Positions 54,464-63,580 are shown, numbered from the stretch's first letter. The stretch is 64,000 nt of DNA from Sphingobacterium bambusae (GCF_033955345.1 NZ_CP138332.1:2294001-2358000), one strand, 5' to 3'. Notes: generated by a model from the sequence alone, not told the origin. Numbers and translations: made by a program.

Positions 54464-55252
54464 CTATTCGTTTAAAAGGTTTCTATTTTTTAAGCTTTGA
54501 ATGTATACATCTGTTTCCGCAGATACATCTAAAATACCAGATTTAAACTGGTTGGTCACTTCCTGCTCTATCGCTATTGCGGCTTTCGCAATAACATCTT
54601 CTAACTTTTTCTTCGACTCCATCGTCACGCTGTTATTCAGTCGCGAGTTTTCGATCTCGTCATATTTCATCAAGACGTTAACCACGGTAGCATGTCGCAC
54701 CAAAAATTTCTCAGCTTCCATCTTGTCGTTACTTTCCAAGAGTTGAAAAAGATGTATTATTTTATCTATGTTTTGATGGATCGCTCGATTATCGATCTCC
54801 TTTCTCCAATGGATAAGTCGCTCGATGAACAGCTGCGGCGTGTCCAGCACCGCTTGTGGCAGCTGCTGCACCCGATTGCGCGAGGCCGCCGTTGGAATCC
54901 AAGCCAACGGCCGGATCTCAGCGAGCTCCAAACGTTGTAGGTAGGGCTTCGCGCGGTTTAACAGCAGACCATTACCAACGATATAGGATGTCACAGATCC
55001 GCCCAATGTAAGCAACATCGCCTGCGACAACGTCCCAAAAAAATAGATGAAAGACGCAAATAACGCCAGCTCTACCATCAATAGTGCGATTCCCATGGCA
55101 TACCAAGAGCGTATTTTACTCTTGCGCGCCTGGTTAAGCATTACAAATGGAAAAATATGGACAGGCAAGGGAACGAACATCACAATAGATATGAAGGTCC
55201 AGGTCAATTGCTGTAGCTCCCAGCGTCTAGATTTCTTTGTAGCGAATCCCAT
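54464..55252 (-). CDS. XpaC-like membrane protein, partner of TelA
   Basis: 262 residues. Two or three membrane segments (about 18-38, 52-90) lie at the N-terminus, followed by a long helical region (about 130-262) resembling the XpaC/'bromo-chloro-indolyl phosphate hydrolysis' family that accompanies TelA. The helix LPQAVLDTPQLFIERLIHWRKE and ILDVSAETDVYIQSLKNRNLL are typical of that tail. It is the first gene of the pair. Its enzyme name comes from a reporter phenotype and gives no reliable function. Confidence 0.8.
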   Translation of the reverse strand: MGFATKKSRRWELQQLTWTFISIVMFVPLPVHIFPFVMLNQARKSKIRSWYAMGIALLMVELALFASFIYFFGTLSQAMLLTLGGSVTSYIVGNGLLLNRAKPYLQRLELAEIRPLAWIPTAASRNRVQQLPQAVLDTPQLFIERLIHWRKEIDNRAIHQNIDKIIHLFQLLESNDKMEAEKFLVRHATVVNVLMKYDEIENSRLNNSVTMESKKKLEDVIAKAAIAIEQEVTNQFKSGILDVSAETDVYIQSLKNRNLLNE

Positions 55253-55465
55253 TCTGCAATTTACTTATTTTTTTTAATTCCTTATGCTATAACTTAGTAG
55301 CTTTGATCAATTCTCATTCCAATGCCAGCGATCGGCACAAAACCCCCTTTTCCGAATACTGTTTTATGCTCCGAGACAGACAAACTGACCACTTAACAAG
55401 GTCTAATCCACTAACCACGGAAAAAATAGCAGCTTATCCGATCAAAAAATAAATTACCTTTAGCC

Positions 55466-56467
55466 ATGCAAAAGCCGATTCCATACCTCGTCACGCTACG
55501 AATACTTGCTACTTTTCTAGTTATCCTGATCCACGCCTCTACCGGATACTTGAATCAATTTAACGCCACCTCCTTGGAGTGGAATTATGCCAACGTCCTG
55601 AACAGTATGTCTCGATTCTCGGTTCCCCTATTCCTCATGATCTCTGGAGCGCTGCTATTGAACAAACAGGAAGACAGTTTGGTTTTTTACAGAAAACGCA
55701 TGACTCGGATTCTATGGCCTTTCCTATTTTGGATCGCGGTATACCTGCTGTATTATTTTTACAGGTATACCAACTTTGAAGTACTGCCCGCTCAGCGCGT
55801 TATCGAGATCAGCATCGACAAGATACTACATGGTCCCAGCGCACATCTATGGTTTCTATACATGATCCTAGGTGTATACCTCGCTATCCCTTTTCTCCGG
55901 ATCCTCGTGCAACACGCATCACACCGCGACCTCTATATCCTGTTGGGTCTATGGGCGGCATCACTGCTTATCATGAACAAAAGCTACGCTTCCTACATGC
56001 CAAAAATTGACCTCACATTCTTTTCCGGTTACCTAGGCTATACTTTGTTGGGCTATCTTTTGGCAAATAGAGAATGGAGGATTTCCACTCCTGTGCTCAT
56101 CATCTCCATCCTACTGCTCATCCTATTTAACACCTTGGGAACTTGGCAATACAGTGCATCGATTAACAAGTTTTCTCCTGCTTTTTACGGCTACCTCGGG
56201 CCGAACAACGCGGTGCTAGCTAGCCTCGTATTCCTACTTTGCAAGAGGCTTTGCGTACAACCTCCTTCCTCTTGGCTTCAAACACTAGACAACCACAGCT
56301 TTGGCATCTATCTGGTGCACATCATCGTGCTTAACTATGTTCATCCATTGGTTAACCTGCCAATCTTCTATAAAATTCCGATCGCTACGCTGGTAACCTT
56401 TATCGGGTCCTTTGTGGCCACCTACTTGATTCGAAAAATACCTTATGGAAGCGTTATCAGTGGCTAA
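55466..56467 (+). CDS. Acyltransferase-3 family membrane protein
   Basis: 333 residues with about ten hydrophobic segments. LRILATFLVILIHASTGY carries the catalytic-type His of the acyltransferase-3 family, followed by RFSVPLFLMISGALLL, the arginine-rich FYRKRMTRILWPF and SAHLWFLYMILGVYL. These proteins transfer acetyl or succinyl groups to surface polysaccharides, peptidoglycan or lipids. The acceptor is unknown. Its 3' end overlaps the convergent MFS gene by 11 bases. A near-consensus TACCTTTA lies three bases before the ATG. Confidence 0.92.
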   Translation: MQKPIPYLVTLRILATFLVILIHASTGYLNQFNATSLEWNYANVLNSMSRFSVPLFLMISGALLLNKQEDSLVFYRKRMTRILWPFLFWIAVYLLYYFYRYTNFEVLPAQRVIEISIDKILHGPSAHLWFLYMILGVYLAIPFLRILVQHASHRDLYILLGLWAASLLIMNKSYASYMPKIDLTFFSGYLGYTLLGYLLANREWRISTPVLIISILLLILFNTLGTWQYSASINKFSPAFYGYLGPNNAVLASLVFLLCKRLCVQPPSSWLQTLDNHSFGIYLVHIIVLNYVHPLVNLPIFYKIPIATLVTFIGSFVATYLIRKIPYGSVISG

Positions 56468-57671
56468 TTGCATCTGTCCGCGTCCTTGAACGTCGTCTGC
56501 CACGGCCAAACAAAACGTGCGCAATAAATGCCAACGCGCTAAATGTTGTACCGACGATACAAACGCCTGCCCAACCGTTGTACTGCCAAGCAAGTGCTGC
56601 CAAATAAGTTCCCAATGAGCCTCCTATAAAATAACAGACCATATAGACGGTATTCAACCTGCTCGTTGCGTCAGTCGGAATAGAGAAATAATCTGTCTGG
56701 TTCATAATATGGGAACTTTGGAGACCAAGGTCGACCAAGATAATTCCGATGATCAAGCCCGTATAGGTGTGCTGCCCAAAATAAATGAAAGCCCAGCTGA
56801 GCAATAGGATTAGAATCGCTCCATAAATCAACTGGTACACGGAGAAACGCTGGTTAAATCGCCCCACAAACGCGGCTGCAAATGCGCCTACGGCACCAAT
56901 AAGCCCAAAACTCCCCACCACGGAAGATCCCGCATGGAAAGGAGCTCCTTCCATATGAAAGACCAAAGTAGTGAATACCGCCGACATCGCGCCAAATCCC
57001 ATTGCTCCCCGAAAGGAAGCCAATTGCAGCTTAGGTTCGGTTTTTGCCAAATGCCATACCGATTTCATTAACGATCCGTATGAACCTTTAAAATTAGGCT
57101 TTATCTCGGGTAGAAAAAACCACACCAACAACCACGTTAATACCATCGTCCCCGCAGCCAATTCAAACATGGATCGCCATCCCCAATACTCCCCGACGAT
57201 ACCGCTCAGAAAACGAGATAACAGGATACCCATGAGCAAACCCGACATCACCAAGCCAATACTGGAGGATTTCTTTTCAGGAGTAGCCAACACCGCGGCC
57301 ATAGGCACAAAAATCTGCGGAATAACGGAAGTAACCCCGATAAGAAAACTAGCGATGTAGAGTAGCCAAAGTTGTTGTGCAAAAGCCATCAACAGCAATG
57401 CCGCGATAACGAACAGCAAATCGATTAATATCAGTCGCTTACGAAGCAATTTATCGCCTAGTGGCACAATAAACAAAAGACCACAGGCATAGCCCAATTG
57501 TGTCAGTACAGAAATCTTGCTTACCGTTCCCTCAGCCACTTTAAAATCGCTGGCTATTAAGCCTAACAAGGGTTGATTATAATAGTTGTTTGCCACCACC
57601 AAGCCTGACAAGATCGTCATTAGCCAGAGAACAGTGCTGGTAAGTTGGGGTTTTGTTTCTTCGGTATGCAT
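56457..57671 (-). CDS. Major facilitator superfamily transporter
   Basis: 404 residues from the ATG at 57671; the frame extends to 57725 but the extra residues overlap a terminator hairpin and are rejected. Twelve hydrophobic segments. LVVANNYYNQPLLGLIASDF, GDKLLRKRLILIDLLF (loop 2-3 motif, degenerate) and FVPMAAVLATPEKKSSSIGLVMSG are typical of the drug/metabolite exporter group (YgaY/NepI-like). The substrate is unknown. Confidence 0.92.
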   Translation of the reverse strand: MHTEETKPQLTSTVLWLMTILSGLVVANNYYNQPLLGLIASDFKVAEGTVSKISVLTQLGYACGLLFIVPLGDKLLRKRLILIDLLFVIAALLLMAFAQQLWLLYIASFLIGVTSVIPQIFVPMAAVLATPEKKSSSIGLVMSGLLMGILLSRFLSGIVGEYWGWRSMFELAAGTMVLTWLLVWFFLPEIKPNFKGSYGSLMKSVWHLAKTEPKLQLASFRGAMGFGAMSAVFTTLVFHMEGAPFHAGSSVVGSFGLIGAVGAFAAAFVGRFNQRFSVYQLIYGAILILLLSWAFIYFGQHTYTGLIIGIILVDLGLQSSHIMNQTDYFSIPTDATSRLNTVYMVCYFIGGSLGTYLAALAWQYNGWAGVCIVGTTFSALAFIAHVLFGRGRRRSRTRTDAISH

Positions 57672-57710
57672 ACAGTGGTATCTAGAGGCGCCAAGGTAAC
57701 CAATAAACAA

Positions 57711-57737
57711 AAAGCCCACAACCAATGTGTGGGCTTT
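57711..57737 (-). terminator. Terminator of the NlpE-like gene
   Basis: AAAGCCCACA / TGTGGGCTTT, a 10-bp stem with a 7-base loop, 16 bases past the stop at 57754. On the minus strand it is followed by further T (TTTTTG including the stem end). It also lies in the upstream region of the MFS gene. Confidence 0.75.
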
Positions 57738-57753
57738 AAACTGTAATTTTACA

Positions 57754-58203
57754 TTACGCTTTCTTTTTATAGATATAATTATCTGCTAAGTCACCTTCGA
57801 TCACTTTTCCGTCTTGATCCAAATGAAACAGTTGGTTCTCGCCCACCTTCAACTTAAGGTCGGTGTCCTTTCCTTTCAGGTGGATGACCGATCCGTTATC
57901 ATGCCACATAATCTTACCATTGTCTTCGATCGTTTTCCCGCGATCTAAATATTCACTGCTAATCCGGAAGGTTTCATCCTTATTAATGACGATGCTTGTC
58001 TTAATCCCGGGACAGTCGGCACAAGGGATTGTTGCTTCATATGTTCCGGCCCAATCAATAGATTTTTGAGAGTTATCGCCAGTAGTTACTGCTTCGCTCC
58101 CTACCGAAGAGGTATCAGTCGATCCAGTCTCTCCAGAGGATGACAAATCCACGCAAGAGAACAAAGATGTACAAATAAGGACTAAACCCAACATTTTTTT
58201 CAT
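57754..58203 (-). CDS. NlpE-like copper/surface-sensing lipoprotein
   Basis: 149 residues from the ATG at 58203 (MKKMLGLVLICTSLFSC), giving a lipobox; an ATG at 58230 is also in frame but only lengthens the signal. A Ser/Thr/Gly-rich linker (about 20-48) precedes an NlpE N-terminal domain: GTYEATIPCADCPGIKTSIVI with the CxxC motif. In Enterobacteria NlpE reports envelope stress through Cpx; no Cpx genes are here, so its role is open. Confidence 0.87.
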   Translation of the reverse strand: MKKMLGLVLICTSLFSCVDLSSSGETGSTDTSSVGSEAVTTGDNSQKSIDWAGTYEATIPCADCPGIKTSIVINKDETFRISSEYLDRGKTIEDNGKIMWHDNGSVIHLKGKDTDLKLKVGENQLFHLDQDGKVIEGDLADNYIYKKKA

Positions 58204-58277
58204 AACAGCATTCTTTAAAGTGTTTGACATGATATTTTAAACACCTTATTAACGAATTAAAGAGAAAAAAGTTTAAA

Positions 58278-58312
58278 AAAAAGGTAAGGATTTTTCTAAA
58301 CCTTACCTTTTT
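58278..58312 (-). terminator. Terminator of the nitroreductase gene
   Basis: AAAAAGGTAAGG (58278-58289) pairs with CCTTACCTTTTT (58301-58312). Read on the minus strand the stem is followed by a run of eight T, 21 bases past the stop at 58334. Confidence 0.85.
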
Positions 58313-58333
58313 GACTTTAAAAACTAGTTGAGG

Positions 58334-58897
58334 CTACTCTTCCCAACGTATCTTCTCTTCAATAGCTCCACGAAGGGGCTCACGAGGCTCGCTGTTGTGG
58401 TGACCTAAATAAAACAAACCAATACATTTTTGGTTTTCTTCAAGCTTCAAAAACGACCCGAGGTGGTTGATCAGACCAGGTGTAGCCCAATAGCCGCCTA
58501 TACCCAAGGAGTGCGCAGCAAGCCACAGGTTCTGTACAGCGCAAGATGTAGCCGCCAACTCTTCCCATTCAGGCAACTCTCCGGTGTAATTTACCACGAT
58601 GGCAATGGCAACATTAGCCGTGGTGGCTTTTTTTCCCATATTGACCTCCGTCGCTTCGCTATATTTCTCCGCCGGTGTAATCTCTTTGTAGATGCCACTT
58701 AAAGCCGTTCCCAATCGCTGTAATCCCTCTTTTTGGAACACCACAAATCGCCAAGGTTGCGTCCGTTTGTGTGTTGGAGCTGCATTTGCTGCCTCCAAAA
58801 TCGTTAATAGATCTTCTCTGCTGATATCTTGGTCCGTAAAATTATTTTGCGTTACCGTTCTTCTATATTGTATAGCTTTTAATACCTCGTTTTTCAT
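58334..58897 (-). CDS. Nitroreductase-family FMN protein
   Basis: 187 residues, the short YdjA-like form. Family marks are AIQYRRTVTQ (FMN phosphate contact), ILEAANAAPTHKRTQPWRFVVF, AVQNLWLAAHSLGIGGYW and FYLGHHNSEP. These dimeric flavoproteins reduce nitro or quinone compounds with NAD(P)H. Physiological substrate unknown. The gene stands alone between the NlpE-like gene and pepT on the same strand. Confidence 0.93.
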   Translation of the reverse strand: MKNEVLKAIQYRRTVTQNNFTDQDISREDLLTILEAANAAPTHKRTQPWRFVVFQKEGLQRLGTALSGIYKEITPAEKYSEATEVNMGKKATTANVAIAIVVNYTGELPEWEELAATSCAVQNLWLAAHSLGIGGYWATPGLINHLGSFLKLEENQKCIGLFYLGHHNSEPREPLRGAIEEKIRWEE

Positions 58898-58936
58898 ATG
58901 TTATCTTATTTACTTATCTGTTTCTGTCTGTATCCC

Positions 58937-60199
58937 CTATGCTCTTTCTTCCCAAATTGTTACGATATGTAATATGGTACGTACCGCTTGTTCCATATCT
59001 TGACGACTTACCCATTCCATTTTACCATGAAAGGCATGTCCACCAGCAAACACATTGGGGCAAGGGAGCCCCATAAAAGAAAGACGTGAACCATCTGTAC
59101 CGCCACGGATGCTTCGTCGCTCGGGTACTAGCCCCGTACGCGATATGGCTTCCAATCCGATTTCCATAATCTGCGGATGTTGGTCCAAGACCTCTTTCAT
59201 ATTTCTATATTGCTCATTTACCTTAAATTGATACGTTACCGCAGGATAACGCGCAATAACATCGTCAATGATCGCACGAAGTTCTGCTTCATGCTTCTCC
59301 AGATTTGCAGTGAGGTGATCGCGTATGATAAAATCTATCGCTGCACTGTCGACACCGCCCTGTAAATGATTGGGGTGAACAAAGCCTTCCTTTTTCGACG
59401 TTGTTTCGGGAGACAGGCGGTCTTTAGGAAGTGCCCGAATGACTTCCGCAGCTACTTTCAGTGCACTCACCATCTTGCCTTTGGCGAAGCCTGGATGCAC
59501 CGAAACACCTTGTATAGTGACCTGCACGCCATCTGCCGAGAAGGTTTCATCTTCTATAGTACCCGCACGTTCGCCATCCATCGTGTAGCCAAAATCCGCG
59601 CCTAATTTATCGAGATCGACGTGGTTTACACCCTTGCCAATCTCTTCATCCGGCGTGAACAGAATTTTGATCGTACCATGTTTGATTTCCGGATGGCTCA
59701 TCAACAAACGCGCCGCATCCATAATTTCGGCTACACCAGCCTTATCATCGGCGCCCAACAACGTGGTACCACTGGCGGTAATCACATCATGGCCGATTTG
59801 GTTTTTAAGATCGGGATGTTCACCAAAACGGATAACAACGGAAGGATCATCTGGCAAAACCAAGTCCTGTCCTTGGTAGTTTGCATGCAGCAGAGGCTTC
59901 ACCTGTGCACCAGAGCAATCTGGCGATGTATCCACGTGGGAACAAAAGCAAATCACCGGTACATTCTTATCCGAATTGGATGGTATAGTCGCATACACGT
60001 AACCGTGCGCGTCCAAATGCGCATCAGCGACACCAATCTGTTGCAACTCCTCTACCAACAAACGGCTCAGATCTTTCTGTTTTGCCGTAGAAGGAAATGA
60101 ATTTGATTGCGGATCGGACTCGGTATCAATCTGTACATAGCGCATGAAGCGTGCTACCACTTCAAAATCTGATATGCTATTAATCGGGAATGAACTCAT
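58937..60199 (-). CDS. pepT: Peptidase T (tripeptide aminopeptidase), M20 family
   Basis: 420 residues from the ATG at 60199; the frame opens at 60298 but the promoter box at 60220-60227 lies within that extension. Zinc ligands and catalytic residues of M20B are visible: CFCSHVDTSPD, LGADDKAG, TPDEEIGKG, MDGERAG and AGGHAFHGKMEWV. It removes N-terminal residues from tripeptides in the cytoplasm. The length and order of motifs are standard for PepT. Confidence 0.96.
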   Translation of the reverse strand: MSSFPINSISDFEVVARFMRYVQIDTESDPQSNSFPSTAKQKDLSRLLVEELQQIGVADAHLDAHGYVYATIPSNSDKNVPVICFCSHVDTSPDCSGAQVKPLLHANYQGQDLVLPDDPSVVIRFGEHPDLKNQIGHDVITASGTTLLGADDKAGVAEIMDAARLLMSHPEIKHGTIKILFTPDEEIGKGVNHVDLDKLGADFGYTMDGERAGTIEDETFSADGVQVTIQGVSVHPGFAKGKMVSALKVAAEVIRALPKDRLSPETTSKKEGFVHPNHLQGGVDSAAIDFIIRDHLTANLEKHEAELRAIIDDVIARYPAVTYQFKVNEQYRNMKEVLDQHPQIMEIGLEAISRTGLVPERRSIRGGTDGSRLSFMGLPCPNVFAGGHAFHGKMEWVSRQDMEQAVRTILHIVTIWEERA

Positions 60200-60219
60200 G
60201 CTCTTCGTTTTTGATGCTC

Positions 60220-60227
60220 CAAAAATA
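60220..60227 (-). promoter_or_regulatory. -7 box (TATTTTTG) of pepT
   Basis: Exact TAnnTTTG match on the minus strand, 20 bases before the pepT ATG at 60199. It fixes the start downstream of 60298. Confidence 0.55.
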
Positions 60228-60292
60228 ACAAGTTCTGCACGATAATATAAGCTTATTATGCAATTAACTGTTAGCAAAGCGAATAGAATATT

Positions 60293-60316
60293 GCCCATCT
60301 AATGAAATTGATGGGC
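60293..60316 (-). terminator. Hairpin after the DUF4197 gene
   Basis: GCCCATC / GATGGGC, 7-bp stem with a 10-base loop, seven bases past the stop at 60323. The following minus-strand sequence (AATATTC) is only weakly T-rich, so terminator strength is uncertain. Confidence 0.5.
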
Positions 60317-60322
60317 GCGCGG

Positions 60323-61111
60323 TTACTGCTTATCTACCCAGCCAAAGACCTTTGACAAAACATCCGAGCTACGGGTCCCGCCGATATTTTGACGAATCTT
60401 CAGTTCTTGATCTGCTACCTTGACAAAGAGACCATCAATGGCGCGTTGCGTCACATAAGCAGTCAGATTTGTTTCTACCTTATTGGAGAACGGTAAACGG
60501 TTGTAGGCCGATGTCAATTGGCTCCAATAGTCAGAAACATTATTCTTTCCCATTGCGGATTGGATAATGGGCGTAAAACGACTTGTCAACTCAGTGTTTG
60601 TCGTCGTTTTGAAATAATTCGTGGCGGCATTTTGCTGTCCGCTCAACAAAATCGCATAGGCATCCTTGATGGTCATCTTCGACAAGGAATTGACGAAGAC
60701 AGTACCCGCTTCAGAAACTGCTGTTTCGGCGGCTCTATTCATGCTCGTAATAAACTGATCGCATAGAGCGCCCATACCTACGGCCCGCAAAGCTTTTTCT
60801 ACCTTTTGTGCTTCCTCAGGCATCAAAATCTTGACAACAGCGTCACCTAGATAACCATCTTTCACCGCAAGCGATTTGATACTCGCTTGCAATCCGTTGC
60901 TCAAAGCTTGCTTGATCGCATTGTTAGCCTCCGTAGTGGTGATATTACCGCTCGCCGTAGATTTTGTCGAGGTCGCCGTTGTTTTCTTCGTTGTATCAGA
61001 CGTTGTATCTAACTTCCCCAAGATCCCCTTTAACTTAGCGGACACCTGCGCTTCGGTAAATGATGCCTGAAAAACTAACAGGCCTATCGCCATCAATTTA
61101 AAAACCTTCAT
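60323..61111 (-). CDS. DUF4197-family secreted protein
   Basis: 262 residues. Signal peptide ending FTEAQ (about 22), then a Thr/Ser-rich linker (about 36-58) and the helical DUF4197 domain with NAIKQALSNGLQASIKSL, DGYLGDAVVKILMP, MNRAAETAVSEAG and TKRAIDGLF-like TQRAIDGLFVKVADQELKIR. The family is common in Bacteroidota and Proteobacteria; function unknown, probably periplasmic. The C-terminal NIGGTRSSDVLSKVFGW is the usual end of the domain. Confidence 0.92.
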   Translation of the reverse strand: MKVFKLMAIGLLVFQASFTEAQVSAKLKGILGKLDTTSDTTKKTTATSTKSTASGNITTTEANNAIKQALSNGLQASIKSLAVKDGYLGDAVVKILMPEEAQKVEKALRAVGMGALCDQFITSMNRAAETAVSEAGTVFVNSLSKMTIKDAYAILLSGQQNAATNYFKTTTNTELTSRFTPIIQSAMGKNNVSDYWSQLTSAYNRLPFSNKVETNLTAYVTQRAIDGLFVKVADQELKIRQNIGGTRSSDVLSKVFGWVDKQ

Positions 61112-61132
61112 ACTATGTTTATTTCTTTACAC

Positions 61133-61140
61133 CAAAGGTA
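61133..61140 (-). promoter_or_regulatory. -7 box (TACCTTTG) of the DUF4197 gene
   Basis: Exact TAnnTTTG match on the minus strand, 21 bases before the ATG at 61111. An 8-bp inverted repeat TTCGAAGA / TCTTCGAA lies just upstream at 61148-61170. Confidence 0.55.
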
Positions 61141-61171
61141 ATGATTTTTCGAAGACCAATACTCTTCGAAT

Positions 61172-62005
61172 CTACCAAGACAGTTCGGCCATAACCGGAA
61201 AATGATCCGATGGAAATTTACCTAGATAGGTGTCGGTGAGGATTCCATATTTACGAACCCGAAACGGTGTCGTGATAAAAATATGATCGATGCGCCCCTG
61301 CGTTTCTAGACTTTTGCCCCAACCGTTGAATGTCGCATTTGGCGCATAAACAATCTTTGCCTTATCATACACATCCTGCACGACACCACTTTTAGCCAAT
61401 GTAAAATAAGCTTCGTTCGTTTCATCCACGTTGAAATCACCAGTCAAGATTAAGGGCAGGTCACGCGCAAATTCTTTAGCCTTTGCTAAGATGAGCTTGG
61501 CGCTCTCACGTCGTGCAACCACACCCACATGATCGAAGTGTGTATTCATAAAGATAAACTGCTTTCCTTGTTCCTTATCTTCCAAAACAGCCCAGGTACA
61601 GATTCGAGGCAACACCGCATCCCAGCCCTTATTAGGCTTCTCCGTATCTGTCGCTGATAGCCAAAAGGTGCCACTTTTCAGCACGTTGAATCTTTGCTCA
61701 TTATAAAATATCGCCGAATGCTCCCCAGCTTGCTTACCATCATCCCTGCCTACACCCACATAACTAAAACCGGGCAACAGCTGTTTCATATCTTCAACCT
61801 GTTCGTAAAACCCCTCCTGAATACCAAAGACCTCAAATTCATGAAATTTGATTAGGTTGGTCAATGCCTGCTTCCTATCATCCCACAGGTTGCCTGTATC
61901 GGAATTGGTTTTCATGCGTATGTTAAAAGAGGCGACCGTTAACTCCTGTGCATCAACCACGAAAAAGAACAAGGAAAGAAATAAAGATAATAGACTAATT
62001 TTCAT
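61172..62005 (-). CDS. Secreted endonuclease/exonuclease/phosphatase (EEP) family protein
   Basis: 277 residues. Signal peptide ending VVDAQ (about 20). The EEP catalytic set is complete: VASFNIRMKT (Asn), FGIQEGFYEQ (Glu), FMNTHFDHVGVVARRES (His), LTGDFNVDETNEAYF (Asp-Asn) and RIDHIFI...PSDHFPVMAEL (Asp-His). The secreted Bacteroidota branch may act on phosphodiesters outside the cytoplasm; substrate unknown. A second, membrane-bound EEP protein is encoded at 42232. Confidence 0.94.
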   Translation of the reverse strand: MKISLLSLFLSLFFFVVDAQELTVASFNIRMKTNSDTGNLWDDRKQALTNLIKFHEFEVFGIQEGFYEQVEDMKQLLPGFSYVGVGRDDGKQAGEHSAIFYNEQRFNVLKSGTFWLSATDTEKPNKGWDAVLPRICTWAVLEDKEQGKQFIFMNTHFDHVGVVARRESAKLILAKAKEFARDLPLILTGDFNVDETNEAYFTLAKSGVVQDVYDKAKIVYAPNATFNGWGKSLETQGRIDHIFITTPFRVRKYGILTDTYLGKFPSDHFPVMAELSW

Positions 62006-62034
62006 AAAAATATCCTTTACTGGATTAAAAAAAA

Positions 62035-62068
62035 GAAACCTGCTAGTCGAAGCATCGATGCAGGTTTC
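62035..62068 (-). terminator. Terminator of the glycerophosphodiesterase gene
   Basis: GAAACCTGC (62035-62043) pairs perfectly with GCAGGTTTC (62060-62068). On the minus strand the stem is followed by eight T, 18 bases past the stop at 62087. Confidence 0.85.
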
Positions 62069-62086
62069 CGTTAGCTGTAAAAACGA

Positions 62087-62848
62087 TTATTTTCCCAATA
62101 AACCGTTTAATCTCTCCGGTTCATCGGTAGAAATATAATCAATCTGATGGTCGATGAAGTAACGCATATCGTCCTCTTTGTTCACCGTCCAAACATTCGT
62201 TTTCAATTTTAGATCCTTCGCCTCCTTGATCCATGTTGGATTTTTCTGATAGATCGAAAGATGATAGTCAATGCCGCTTAACTTGGCATCCTTAATTTCC
62301 TGAGGAGTTTTATCACCCATCAGGTAGTGCACCATCGCCGATTTATCCAACTCCCTTAATTTCACACAGGCATCGTAGCTAAAAGCAATGTATTCAATCC
62401 ATTTTTGCGCTTTTAGTTTTTTCACCAACGCCACGGACAATTCTGCGGATTTCAGCGTACGTTCTGTTCCCAGCTTGTTGGTTTTCAGCTCAAAAACAAG
62501 CTTCATATCCTTCTGCTTCATCCCTTCCTTCAAGTAGGCTTCTGCTGTTGGAATAGATTCACCATTCGGATGTTTCTTAGTCAGCAGTTCCTCATAAGTT
62601 GAGGTAGCAATATCCAACCCATAGAAATCATTGTCATGGTTCACCACCAAAACATCGTCCTTGGTAATATGTACATCGAACTCGCTCCCCCAAGCGTGGA
62701 GTTTCGCTGCTTCATGTAGAGATGCCAACGAATTTTGTGGAGCTTTGGTATTTTTCCAAGCGCCACGGTGTGCGATCATCTGTGTCTGTGCAAAAGAGGC
62801 CAAGCTCATAGCCGAAAAAAGTGTTAGTATAACCAGGGATTTTTTCAT
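62087..62848 (-). CDS. Glycerophosphodiester phosphodiesterase (GDPD) family protein
   Basis: 253 residues. Signal peptide ending ASFAQ (about 20), then the GDPD core: MIAHRGAWKNTKAPQNSLAS (catalytic His), GSEFDVHITKDDVLVVNHDND (Glu/Asp and second His) and the C-terminal NVWTVNKEDDMRYFIDHQIDYISTDEP (shown as NVWTVNKEDDM and DYISTDEP). Secreted GDPDs release glycerol-3-phosphate from phospholipid head groups. It is monocistronic with a strong terminator. Confidence 0.95.
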   Translation of the reverse strand: MKKSLVILTLFSAMSLASFAQTQMIAHRGAWKNTKAPQNSLASLHEAAKLHAWGSEFDVHITKDDVLVVNHDNDFYGLDIATSTYEELLTKKHPNGESIPTAEAYLKEGMKQKDMKLVFELKTNKLGTERTLKSAELSVALVKKLKAQKWIEYIAFSYDACVKLRELDKSAMVHYLMGDKTPQEIKDAKLSGIDYHLSIYQKNPTWIKEAKDLKLKTNVWTVNKEDDMRYFIDHQIDYISTDEPERLNGLLGK

Positions 62849-62925
62849 TATTATCTACTTTTGTTGTGTATATGCAGTTGATTTACCTGACGAATATACC
62901 CAATTCAAGTTAAGTCAATATTAAA

Positions 62926-63576
62926 TTAGCGTTCGCCGTTCCATTCTCCATAAAATTGTTGCAGAAACAACTCCATGAATTGATGTCGTTCCGCAGCAAT
63001 CGCCTTTCCCGCGGCTGTATTCATCTTATCTCGCAATAATAGCAGCTTTTCATAGAAATGATTCAGCGTAGGTGCTTTGGTATTTTTATAAGCTTCCTTC
63101 GTTAGCTGCTCTTCAACAGGGATCTCTGGGTTATAGATCTCACGGTTCTTGAACCCACCATAATTGAATGCCCGCGCAATACCTATGGCCCCTATCGCAT
63201 CCAATCGATCTGCATCCTGAACCACCTCCAACTCCTTAGAATGGAAAGTAATTTCACCTAAAGATGCTTTAAAGGACATATTTAAAATAATCTGTTGCAC
63301 ATGTTCCACCGTGTCCCCATCGACCCCAATGCCAAGCAAAAACTCACCCGCAATCCGAGGACCAATGTGCTCGTCACCATCATGAAACTTGCTGTCGGCA
63401 ATATCATGTAGTAAGGCAGTCAGCTCGCACACGGTATGATCAGCGGACTCTGTTTCGAGAATCAGTTTTGTGTTATTCCACACGCGTTGAATATGCCACC
63501 AGTCGTGTCCCGATTCCGCATTTTTTAAACGCTCTTTAACGAATGTGACAGTCTGTTCGATAAATGAGTCCTGCAT
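62926..63576 (-). CDS. HD-domain phosphohydrolase (YedJ-like)
   Basis: 216 residues from the ATG at 63576; the frame extends to 63669, overlapping the upstream gene by 89 bases, and I reject that extension. Metal ligands of the HD fold are visible: SGHDWWHIQRVW (His), ALLHDIADSKF (His-Asp) and VQDADRLDAIGAIGIARAF (Asp). Family members hydrolyse phosphoesters or nucleotides; the substrate is unknown. The gene starts four bases after the methyltransferase stop, so the two form an operon. Confidence 0.92.
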   Translation of the reverse strand: MQDSFIEQTVTFVKERLKNAESGHDWWHIQRVWNNTKLILETESADHTVCELTALLHDIADSKFHDGDEHIGPRIAGEFLLGIGVDGDTVEHVQQIILNMSFKASLGEITFHSKELEVVQDADRLDAIGAIGIARAFNYGGFKNREIYNPEIPVEEQLTKEAYKNTKAPTLNHFYEKLLLLRDKMNTAAGKAIAAERHQFMELFLQQFYGEWNGER

Positions 63577-63580
63577 AACC

